Below, in pieces: positions 1 through 4,514 of a stretch of DNA of 5,405 bases. This stretch comes from Geodermatophilaceae bacterium (lineage in GTDB: Bacteria > Actinomycetota > Actinomycetes > Mycobacteriales > Geodermatophilaceae): NCBI GenBank assembly GCA_013812385.1, contig JACCTM010000174.1, positions 1-5,405 of the forward strand, written 5' to 3'. Under the pieces are notes generated by a model, which did not search any database, was not told the DNA's origin, and saw only the letters and a list, made by a program, of their open reading frames with translations. How positions within the stretch are numbered: the first letter of the stretch is position 1; each line of letters begins with the position of its first letter. The position numbers and the translations under genes are program-made.

Positions 1-908
1 ACAACATCGTCTTCCACGCCCAGATCTGGCCGGCTCAGCTGCTCGGCTACAACGGGCAGGGGAACAAGGGTGGAACGCCCGGCGGCTACGGAGCACTGAA
101 CCTGCCGACCGAAGTCGTGGCGAGTGAATTCCTGACCCAGGAGGGCAAGAAGTTCTCATCCTCCCGGTCGTTGGTCATCTACGTACGCGACTTCCTCGCC
201 CGATACGACGCGGATGCCCTTCGATACTTCATCGCCGTCGCCGGCCCGGAGACGCAGGACACCGACTTCACCTGGGCGGAGTTCCGGCGCCGCAACAACG
301 ACGAGCTGGTCGCCGGCTGGGGAAACCTGGTCAACCGGTCGATCTCGTTGACGGCCAAGAACTTCGGCTCCATTCCTGCCGCCGGCGAACCGACGGCGGC
401 TGACCGGCGGTTGCTCGAATCCACCTCCGGCGCTTTTGCCCGGATCGGTGGCCTGCTCGAACGCTCGAGACAGAAGGCCGCGGCCACCGAGTCGATGCGG
501 GTGGTCGCCGAAGCCAACAAGTACCTGTCCGACGAGGCGCCGTGGAAGCTTCGGGAGACCGATCCCGAGCGGATGGCCACGGTGTTGCACGTCGCCCTGC
601 AGGCGGTCGACGACTGCAAGGCCCTGCTGACCCCATTCCTTCCGTCCTCCGCGCAGACCGTGCACGAGCTGCTCGGCGGTACGGGCACGTGGTCTGCCCT
701 ACCGAGGATCGACGAAGTCGAGGATCTGGACGACGGGTCGCCGTACCCGGTCATCACCGGCGACTACACCGAACAGTTGGCCACCTGGCACTCGGTGCCG
801 CTCGTGCCGGGTACGCCCTTGGCCGCGCCGACGCCGGTCTTCAAGAAACTCGACGAGAGCATCGTGGACGAGGAGCTCGCCCGCCTGGCCGCCGATGAGT
901 CGGAGTAG
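1..908 (+). CDS. metG: Methionyl-tRNA synthetase, C-terminal part (5' end outside window)
   Basis: Class I aminoacyl-tRNA synthetase that charges tRNA-Met with methionine in the cytosol. The reading frame is open from base 3 (codons begin at 3, 6, 9), so the gene enters from the left; a GTG at 117 is internal. About 301 residues are visible. They begin inside the catalytic domain with NIVFHAQIWPAQLLGYNGQG and continue with LNLPTEVV. The KMSKS-loop equivalent is KFSSSR (bases 150-167), the Ser-rich variant common in this family. An alpha-helical anticodon-binding domain follows; its typical EAPWKLRETDPERM and a later LTPFLPSSAQTVHELLGG stretch are recognisable. The tail VFKKLDESIVDEELARL resembles actinobacterial MetRS tails. 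No C-terminal tRNA-binding (EMAP/Trbp111-like) appendix is present. The stop TAG (906-908) lies 33 nt before tatD, which suggests co-transcription. The HIGH motif and zinc region are upstream of the window. Confidence 0.96.
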   Translation, partial: NIVFHAQIWPAQLLGYNGQGNKGGTPGGYGALNLPTEVVASEFLTQEGKKFSSSRSLVIYVRDFLARYDADALRYFIAVAGPETQDTDFTWAEFRRRNNDELVAGWGNLVNRSISLTAKNFGSIPAAGEPTAADRRLLESTSGAFARIGGLLERSRQKAAATESMRVVAEANKYLSDEAPWKLRETDPERMATVLHVALQAVDDCKALLTPFLPSSAQTVHELLGGTGTWSALPRIDEVEDLDDGSPYPVITGDYTEQLATWHSVPLVPGTPLAAPTPVFKKLDESIVDEELARLAADESE

Positions 909-941
909 GTCGGCTCGGGCGAACCGGCGAGGACGCGACCG

Positions 942-1805
942 GTGAGCGCAGCGAGCGAGGTCCCCAGTAAGAATCGACCACCCGCGCCGGAGCCGCTGCC
1001 CGCGCCGGCGGTGGACAGCCACTGCCACCTGGACATCATCGTCGACTTCCTTGCCGAGGACGGCTACCCGAGCGTGGATGTCGACGCGGAGCTGGCTGCA
1101 GCAGCCGCCGTCGGGATCACCCGCGTCGTCCAGGTAGGCGTGGACGTGGCCTCTTCCCAGTGGTCGGCCGACCTCGCCGCGCGCCGGTCCGACGTGCTCG
1201 CGATGGTGGCGCTGCACCCGAACGAGGCGGGGGCAGGAGCAGCGACAGCCAAGGCGCTGGCCGAGATCGACCGGTTGGCCGCCCAGCCCAGGGTCCGGGG
1301 GATAGGGGAGACCGGCTTGGACCACTTCCGGACCGGCCAGGACGGTTGGGCGATCCAGGAGCAGTCCTTCCGGGCGCACATCGACATCGCGAAGCGGCAC
1401 GGCATCGCGCTGATGATCCACACCCGCGATGCCTACGAGGACATGCTCCGCGTCCTGGACGAGGAGGGTGCCCCGGCGCAGACGGTCCTGCACTGCTTTT
1501 CATCAGACGCCGTGACCGCGCGGCGCTGCCTGGATCGCGGACTCGTGCTGAGCTACAGCGGGACGGTGACCTTCGCCAATGCCCGCGCCACGGCACAGGC
1601 AGCAGCCATCACCCCCCTGGACCAGATGCTGGTGGAGACCGACGCACCGTTTCTCACCCCGACGCCGTTCCGGGGTCGCCCGAACGCGCCGTACCTCACG
1701 CCGTACACGATTCGGGCGCTGGCCGAACTGACCGGCACCGAACTGGCCACCCTGTGCGAGAACCTCACTGCCACTGCGGAGCGGGTCTTCGGGCCCTGGC
1801 ACTAG
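942..1805 (+). CDS. tatD: TatD family metal-dependent hydrolase (putative 3'-5' DNase)
   Basis: TIM-barrel amidohydrolase-superfamily enzyme; characterised TatD proteins are metal-dependent nucleases linked to DNA repair and degradation. The product is 287 aa, slightly longer than the usual 260-270 because of a Pro-rich N-terminal extension (about residues 6-23). All expected metal ligands are visible: HxH in VDSHCHLD (H27, H29), E123 in GIGETGLD, H160 in LMIHTRDA, H184 in TVLHCFSSD and D234 in LVETDAPFLTP. The conserved LHPNEA (91-96) is also present. The GTG start at 942 is chosen because CGAGGA (928-933) lies 8 nt upstream. The gene follows metG by 33 nt, the usual metG-tatD pairing in bacteria, so it probably shares the metG transcript. 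The family is certain; the biological substrate in this organism is not. Confidence 0.95.
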   Translation: MSAASEVPSKNRPPAPEPLPAPAVDSHCHLDIIVDFLAEDGYPSVDVDAELAAAAAVGITRVVQVGVDVASSQWSADLAARRSDVLAMVALHPNEAGAGAATAKALAEIDRLAAQPRVRGIGETGLDHFRTGQDGWAIQEQSFRAHIDIAKRHGIALMIHTRDAYEDMLRVLDEEGAPAQTVLHCFSSDAVTARRCLDRGLVLSYSGTVTFANARATAQAAAITPLDQMLVETDAPFLTPTPFRGRPNAPYLTPYTIRALAELTGTELATLCENLTATAERVFGPWH

Positions 1806-1941
1806 CGCTCACCTCATCGCCGCTATGCGCGCTCACGATCACCGGAGGTGGGCTGCGGACCAGCGCTGCGCGGACCATGCCTATCCGGCTGGCTGCACGG
1901 GCAACCGGATCGTGCTCACGTCGTACTCGCCGCACCCAATC

Positions 1942-1974
1942 GGAGCGCCGCTCCCGGTAGGCGGCACCCTGCCT
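1942..1974 (+). terminator. Tandem small hairpins downstream of tatD (possible weak terminator)
   Basis: GGAGC-GCC-GCTCC (1942-1954) is a perfect 5-bp stem with a triloop. It is followed by either AGGC/GCCT (1959-1962 with 1971-1974) or GGCA-CCC-TGCC (1963-1973). There is no T-run after either, so intrinsic termination would be weak; high-GC actinobacteria do sometimes use U-tract-poor hairpins. The end of the tatD transcript is otherwise unmarked. Confidence 0.25.
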
Positions 1975-2021
1975 GACTCAACCCCAACGCACAAACCTTC
2001 GGCGGAGTAAACCGGATAAGC

Positions 2022-2081
2022 ATGATGCGCATAATGGCGATGAGGACGCGAGATTGTTGACCCTTGTGCGCATAACGGCGA
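2022..2081. repeat. Two 15-nt direct repeats, TGCGCATAAYGGCGA, 41 bp apart (candidate operator)
   Basis: The copies are at 2026-2040 and 2067-2081 and match at 14 of 15 positions. The start-to-start distance of 41 bp is close to four helical turns, so both copies would face the same side of DNA. Each contains the self-complementary core TGCGCA. In the first copy the symmetry extends to the 16-nt near-palindrome CATGATGCGCATAATG (2021-2036, one mismatched pair). The second, TTGTGCGCATAA, is a looser dyad. The pattern fits two sites for a dimeric regulator upstream of the promoter at 2147. I do not recognise the motif as that of a known regulator. Confidence 0.5.
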
Positions 2082-2089
2082 AGGGGGCG

Positions 2090-2104
2090 GACGCTCGGAG
2101 CGTC
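2090..2104. promoter_or_regulatory. Perfect hairpin/dyad GACGCT-CGG-AGCGTC
   Basis: A 6-bp perfect inverted repeat with a triloop is followed by the moderately T-rich TCTTGATTTGG. It lies just after the second direct repeat and about 43 bp before the candidate -35 of the gene at 2182. It could be a terminator stopping read-through from tatD or another protein-binding dyad. The sequence alone does not decide, and the T-tract is too broken for a confident terminator. Confidence 0.35.
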
Positions 2105-2146
2105 TCTTGATTTGGTCACAGCTGAGGTAGTGCTGAGCCGGATTAG

Positions 2147-2182
2147 TTGACCTATGGGCAAACCCGACGTATCCCTGAGGGA
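2147..2182 (+). promoter_or_regulatory. Candidate promoter for the membrane protein; predicted leaderless start
   Basis: TTGACC (2147-2152) is a strong -35 match. It is separated by exactly 17 nt from TATCCC (2170-2175), a partial -10 match that lacks the final T. Six nucleotides follow and then the A of the ATG at 2182, so transcription from this promoter would start on the start codon. This explains why the gene lacks a properly spaced Shine-Dalgarno: GAGGG abuts the ATG. Leaderless mRNAs are common in Actinobacteria. The promoter call is inference from motif and spacing. Confidence 0.45.
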
Positions 2183-2192
2183 TGGGTCGGTT
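2161..2192. repeat. Long inverted repeat across the -10 region and start codon
   Basis: The dyad is centred on G2177. ATCCCT-G-AGGGAT (2171-2183) is a perfect 6-bp-arm palindrome. Outside it CCGAC (2164-2168) pairs with GTCGG (2186-2190), and with one bulged C the outer arms extend to AA/TT (2161-2162 with 2191-2192). It covers the candidate -10, the predicted transcription start and the first codons of the gene at 2182. As DNA it could be a repressor operator. In any longer transcript it would be an RNA hairpin that buries the start codon. Confidence 0.5.
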
Positions 2193-3021
2193 CATCGCGG
2201 TGCTGCTGTTCGTGGCGTTGCTCGTGCCCGCGGTGTTCGTGGGGCGCGCCTGGTCGCATGCCTCGGTACGTCGCGAGGTGTCCAACGGCGCGCTGAGCCT
2301 CACGCTGCCGACCAGCGAGGCAGAGCGGGCCATGCGGGTCCAAGCTCAGCGGGCTCGGGTCTGGCGGCTGACCGGATTGGCCGCTGCCCTGATCGGTTCG
2401 GTGGCCGCTCTGGTGATGTTCGCCGAGAGTGCGGTCTTCCTGTGGCCCGGCTTGTTGGTCGGCGGGCTGCTGGCCGGAGTCCTGCTGGGAGAACTGACCC
2501 GGGTACGTCCGAACTGGGAAACGCGGGCCTCGGCTCGCCGTCCGCAGTCGGAGTTCATCGACCGTGCGCTTCCGTCGATCGGTCGGCTGGCCGCCCTCGG
2601 ACTGGTCGCCTTCGGCTGGCTGGCCATGAGTGAGACATGGACACTGGAGATCCGGATCGCAGCCGGCGTGGCGGTGGGTGGCTGGTTGATGGTCGAGCTC
2701 AGCCTCGAACGGCTGGCCCGCCGTACGGGGCCCAGCGGTTCGGAGGACATCCCGGTCGACGATGCCCTTCGGATCAACAGCGCGCACGTGGCGGTCGGCG
2801 CCGGCAGCATCCTCACCCTGCTAGTCCTCTCGGGCCTCCTGTTCGTCAGCGGCGTGGCCATCGGGGACTCGGCAACAGGTGCCGCTCTCGCTCCAGTCGC
2901 GCTGATCGCCGGTGGGTTCGGGGCGCTGGTGGGGGCCATGGTCGTGGGCGCCTACCTGGTGAAGTGGCTGGCTCCGGTGCGCTGGGCAGAAGCAGCATGG
3001 GGGACGTCGCAGCGGGGCTGA
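2182..3021 (+). CDS. Unrecognised multi-pass membrane protein
   Basis: The product is 279 aa and I do not recognise the family. Hydrophobic segments lie at about residues 3-21, 63-81, 84-104, 133-149, 155-174, 203-228 and 234-262, giving roughly seven membrane helices. Charged, Arg-rich loops separate them (22-62, 105-132, 175-202). Segments 2-3 and 6-7 are both glycine-rich helix pairs (LLVGGLLAGVLLGEL; LIAGGFGALVGAMVVGAYLV), suggesting an internal duplication. No catalytic, nucleotide-binding or transporter signature is visible. This frame is chosen because its hydrophobic periodicity is coherent, whereas the overlapping ORF at 2154-2633 is an Arg/Gly-rich shadow. An in-frame TGA (2176-2178) fixes the ATG at 2182 as the most upstream start. 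It sits between tatD and rpfB, which are adjacent in M. tuberculosis. The flanking elements suggest it is controlled on its own. A wall- or envelope-related role would be guesswork from context. Confidence 0.85.
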   Translation: MGRFIAVLLFVALLVPAVFVGRAWSHASVRREVSNGALSLTLPTSEAERAMRVQAQRARVWRLTGLAAALIGSVAALVMFAESAVFLWPGLLVGGLLAGVLLGELTRVRPNWETRASARRPQSEFIDRALPSIGRLAALGLVAFGWLAMSETWTLEIRIAAGVAVGGWLMVELSLERLARRTGPSGSEDIPVDDALRINSAHVAVGAGSILTLLVLSGLLFVSGVAIGDSATGAALAPVALIAGGFGALVGAMVVGAYLVKWLAPVRWAEAAWGTSQRG

Positions 3022-3026
3022 ATCAC

Positions 3027-3061
3027 CAACCTCATAGCCGCCGCACCCCCATGAGTGGTTG
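3027..3061 (+). terminator. Hairpin after the membrane-protein gene (weak terminator candidate)
   Basis: CAACC (3027-3031) pairs with GGTTG (3057-3061) and TCAT (3032-3035) with ATGA (3051-3054), leaving a GT bulge and a 15-nt loop. It begins 6 nt after the TGA at 3019-3021. There is no T-tract, so efficiency is doubtful. The 3' arm overlaps the candidate -35 of the rpfB promoter. Confidence 0.3.
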
Positions 3062-3096
3062 TCGAGGTGGGCCGTCCGTTATCGTGTTGTAACAAC
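3059..3096 (+). promoter_or_regulatory. Candidate rpfB promoter with overlapping GTTA/TAAC dyads
   Basis: TATCGT (3080-3085) fits the actinobacterial -10 pattern TAnnnT. TTGTCG (3059-3064) is a possible -35, but the 15-nt spacer is short. The predicted start is near 3092. Two inverted repeats overlap this: GTTA (3078-3081) with TAAC (3090-3093), and GTTG-TAA-CAAC (3086-3096). GTAAC half-sites are reported for the response regulator MtrA, which controls wall hydrolase and rpf genes in several Actinobacteria. The assignment to MtrA is an inference from one clean half-site. Confidence 0.4.
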
Positions 3097-3137
3097 GCCG
3101 GGGTGGGGAAGCCCCAGGGTCTTCTGATCGAAGAACC

Positions 3138-3182
3138 ATGGAATCGCCGCGCAGCCGTCACGGATGCGCCGTGCGCCGCTGA
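3138..3182 (+). CDS. Possible 14-codon leader peptide (uORF) MESPRSRHGCAVRR
   Basis: It has an ATG start and a TGA stop (3180-3182) and contains four Arg, one His and one Cys. The last two codons, both CGC for Arg, form the 5' arm of the terminator-like stem. A ribosome finishing here would therefore cover that arm, the layout seen in leader-peptide attenuation. The only upstream purine run is GAAGAA (3130-3135), 2 nt from the ATG and inside stem 2, so initiation may be weak or conditional. It may also be a chance ORF; 14 codons carry little statistical weight. Confidence 0.3.
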   Translation: MESPRSRHGCAVRR

Positions 3183-3198
3183 AAGTGGGCGGCGTTTT
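3174..3198 (+). terminator. Intrinsic terminator-like hairpin in the rpfB leader
   Basis: A six-pair, all-GC stem CGCCGC (3174-3179) with GCGGCG (3189-3194) and a 9-nt loop is followed at once by TTTT (3195-3198). It lies 46 nt before the rpfB start codon, inside the region that must be transcribed for rpfB if the promoter near 3080 is used. That placement suggests attenuation rather than simple termination of the upstream gene, although it could also stop read-through from the membrane-protein gene. Confidence 0.5.
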
Positions 3199-3233
3199 CC
3201 CCTGCTCGGACCGCTAGGACCAGAGAGTTTGCC

Positions 3234-3247
3234 AGGATTTGATAGTG
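3234..3247 (+). promoter_or_regulatory. Shine-Dalgarno that decides the rpfB start
   Basis: AGGA (3234-3237) lies 7 nt before GTG at 3245 but only 1 nt before the in-frame TTG at 3239. The spacing favours GTG 3245 as the start codon. Confidence 0.65.
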
Positions 3248-4414
3248 CGCCGTTCAATCAAAATTGCTTTGTTCACCCTCGTCATCGCCGGCCTGCTCGG
3301 CGGCTCGCTTGCCTGGGCCGGTCTGTCCAAGACCGTGACGGTGTCGGTCGACGGTACGGAGCGCAGCGTCTCCACCCTCGCCTCCACCGTGCAGGGGGCG
3401 CTGGACACCGCCGACCTGGATGTCGGTGAGCACGACGTGCTGGTGCCAGGTCCGGACGCGTCCATCCAGGACGGCGCGAGCATCGCCCTACAGCGTGGGC
3501 GGCCGCTGACCCTCACGGTGGACGGGGTGACCCGCGAGGTTTACACCACGGCCCGGTCGGTGGATGAAGCACTCGACCAGCTCGGCTACCGGCAGGCCCA
3601 ACTCGAAGTGTCGGCCTCTCGCAGCGCCAGGGTCCCGCTCGATGGCATGGATCTCACGATCAACACGCCACATGAGGTCATCCTGACCATCGACGGGCAG
3701 ACCCGCCCGGTGGTGACGACGGCGACTGACGTCGCTGAGTTCATCCAGGAGCAGAGCCTTGCAGTCGGAGCCAACGACTGGACCTCGCTGTACCGGACCC
3801 AGCGACTTGCCGACCAGATGCAGCTGCGGATCGTACGGGTTACCTTCAGCGACCTCGCCGTCGTCGAGCCGCTGTCCTTCCCGGTGACCGAAACGCCGGA
3901 TGACACGCTGTTCGAAGGCGAACGCGAGGTGGACACCCCCGGCGTCCTGGGTGAGCGTTTCGTCAACTACCGCAGCACCGCGCACGACGGCGTCGAGGTG
4001 GTACGCCACGCAGTCGCCATCCGTACCCTGGTCGTTCCGGTCGGCGAAGTCGCCCGGGTCGGCACCAAGCCCCGCCCTGCACCGGAGAACAACAGGACCG
4101 GAGGCGGCGACGGTGACGATGACGGCGGCGGCGGAGGTAACACCGGAGCGACTCCGCCACCATCCAGCGGCTCGCTGAACTGGGATGCCTTGGCCGAATG
4201 CGAGTCCGGCGGTAACTGGGCGATCAACACCGGCAACGGTTACTACGGTGGCCTGCAGTACGACCAGCAGACCTGGCTGGCCAACGGGGGCGGGGCCTAC
4301 GCGCCGCTGCCCCATCAGGCCACTCGGGAGCAACAGATCGCGGTCGGGGAGAACACCTACGCCGAGCGCGGCGATTCGCCGTGGCCCTCCTGCGGGTATC
4401 ACCTCTACGACTGA
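3245..4414 (+). CDS. rpfB: Resuscitation-promoting factor RpfB (muralytic transglycosylase-like)
   Basis: Secreted or membrane-anchored peptidoglycan-cleaving enzyme that promotes regrowth from dormancy. The product is 389 aa from GTG 3245. The N-terminal hydrophobic segment (residues 5-26, ending SLAWAG) has no lipobox Cys, so it is either a Sec signal or an uncleaved anchor. Three DUF348 (ubiquitin-like) repeats follow at about 29-84, 86-141 and 143-198, each with a TVDG-type opening and a second TxAxxVxEx-type half. A G5 domain spans about 199-276 and a Gly/Asp/Pro-rich linker 277-310. The Rpf catalytic domain is 311-389: LNWDALAECESGGNW, with E320 aligning to the catalytic Glu of M. tuberculosis RpfB. 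C319 and C383 have the same 64-residue spacing as the disulfide pair of that protein. GNGYYGGLQYDQQTW and ATREQQIAVGENTY are also characteristic. The domain order matches mycobacterial RpfB. ksgA and ispE follow on the same strand, and the leader suggests RNA-level control. Confidence 0.97.
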   Translation: MRRSIKIALFTLVIAGLLGGSLAWAGLSKTVTVSVDGTERSVSTLASTVQGALDTADLDVGEHDVLVPGPDASIQDGASIALQRGRPLTLTVDGVTREVYTTARSVDEALDQLGYRQAQLEVSASRSARVPLDGMDLTINTPHEVILTIDGQTRPVVTTATDVAEFIQEQSLAVGANDWTSLYRTQRLADQMQLRIVRVTFSDLAVVEPLSFPVTETPDDTLFEGEREVDTPGVLGERFVNYRSTAHDGVEVVRHAVAIRTLVVPVGEVARVGTKPRPAPENNRTGGGDGDDDGGGGGNTGATPPPSSGSLNWDALAECESGGNWAINTGNGYYGGLQYDQQTWLANGGGAYAPLPHQATREQQIAVGENTYAERGDSPWPSCGYHLYD

Positions 4415-4460
4415 GGTCCGAGTCCTCACCTGACTGACCGCGTGCGCTGCACCGCCATGG

Positions 4461-4490
4461 CGCCGTACCCGAGCGTCTCGCCGTACCCGA
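4461..4490. repeat. 12-nt direct repeat CGCCGTACCCGA, 18-bp period, before ksgA
   Basis: There are perfect copies at 4461-4472 and 4479-4490, with a degenerate third unit (TGCGTACGG, 4498-4506) keeping the 18-bp step. In the ksgA frame the units read APYPSV/SPYPTL/SAYGPD. The repeat could therefore be an optional six-residue repeat in an N-terminal extension, or two DNA-binding sites just upstream of the candidate ksgA -10. The lack of any ribosome binding site before the upstream GTG (4442) or ATG (4457) favours a non-coding role. Confidence 0.5.
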
Positions 4491-4501
4491 CCCTCTCTGC
4501 G

Positions 4502-4514
4502 TACGGTCCTGACA
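4502..4514 (+). promoter_or_regulatory. Candidate -10 for a leaderless ksgA transcript
   Basis: TACGGT (4502-4507) matches TAnnnT, and exactly six nucleotides separate it from the A of ATG 4514. No good -35 is visible (the region around 4478-4484 is TCGCCGT), so activity would rely on the -10 or on an activator, perhaps through the adjacent direct repeat. ATG 4514 has no Shine-Dalgarno, which a leaderless start would explain. Confidence 0.4.

Larger units (their letters stand above)
1806..2181. other. 376-bp gene-free region rich in regulatory-looking structure
   Basis: No credible gene is present here. The only + strand ORF (1825-2010) has no ribosome binding site and unfamiliar composition, and minus-strand ORFs run antisense into the next gene. 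The left part, just after tatD, is GC-rich with small inverted repeats: ATCCGG at 1883-1888 against CCGGAT at 1905-1910, and the GGAGC/GCTCC stem at 1942-1954. It also holds a short direct repeat GCGGACCA (1855-1862 and 1870-1877). The right part, from about 2008, is visibly more AT-rich and carries the direct repeats, hairpin, promoter and start-codon dyad listed separately. It most likely contains the end of the metG-tatD transcript and the control region of the gene at 2182. Confidence 0.7.
3092..3244 (+). ncRNA. Structured 5' leader of rpfB, candidate transcription attenuator
   Basis: About 150 nt lie between the predicted start and the rpfB start codon. Four stems follow one another: T-GGGG-AAG-CCCC-A (3104-3116); an 8-position stem with one mismatch (3117-3124 with 3130-3137); GCGCA-G-CCG/CGG-A-TGCGC (3149-3169); and CGCCGC/GCGGCG followed by TTTT (3174-3198). 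A 14-codon ORF starts directly after stem 2 and stops at the 5' arm of stem 4. GGGGAAG (3105-3111) could instead pair with TTTCCCC (3196-3202), giving an alternative fold between the first stem and the T-tract. I could not match it to the c-di-AMP (ydaO), cobalamin or SAM classes. An RNA switch controlling rpfB-ksgA-ispE is known in M. tuberculosis but was described as restricted to pathogenic mycobacteria. The stems are visible; the switching is inference. Confidence 0.45.

Noticed and set aside
699..1493. 264-aa minus-strand ORF opposite metG/tatD
   Set aside because: It is a mirror frame of strongly supported coding sequence with Arg/Gly-rich translation and no motif.
1855..1910. tRNA-like or mobile-element end in the GCGGACCA repeats and ATCCGG/CCGGAT arms
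   Set aside because: There is no cloverleaf, no CCA-end context, and no transposase or terminal repeats nearby. The repeats are short enough to arise by chance in GC-rich DNA.
1825..2010. 61-aa + strand ORF after tatD
   Set aside because: It has no ribosome binding site and no recognisable sequence, and it overlaps hairpins. It is likely fortuitous.
1881..2333. 150-aa minus-strand ORF covering the gene-free region
   Set aside because: It runs through the promoter and dyad elements and into the membrane-protein gene. Its composition is low in hydrophobic core residues and no ribosome binding site is evident.
2154..2633. 159-aa ORF overlapping the membrane-protein gene
   Set aside because: Its composition is Arg/Gly/Ala-rich with no coherent hydrophobic or domain pattern, typical of an out-of-frame shadow in GC-rich DNA. 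The frame starting at 2182 gives a clean membrane protein.
3092..3202. c-di-AMP (ydaO), cobalamin or SAM riboswitch in the rpfB leader
   Set aside because: The ydaO conserved blocks (the GACCCA region and the CCCGUCAGCUAACCUCGYAGGC-like 3' end) are absent, and the leader is short. Only fragments resemble the B12 box or the SAM-IV GGGGUGCCCC stretch. Nothing matches across a full consensus.
3055..3429. ORF running through the rpfB leader into rpfB
   Set aside because: It begins upstream of the likely transcription start and becomes an Arg-rich shadow of rpfB in another frame.
3488..4429. 313-aa minus-strand ORF opposite rpfB
   Set aside because: Antisense shadow of a certain gene; no family resemblance and no start signal.
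4442..4513. N-terminal extension of ksgA from GTG 4442 or ATG 4457
   Set aside because: Neither start has a Shine-Dalgarno, the extension is Pro/Tyr repeat sequence unlike other KsgA proteins, and ATG 4514 gives the usual family length. Kept as an alternative in the findings.
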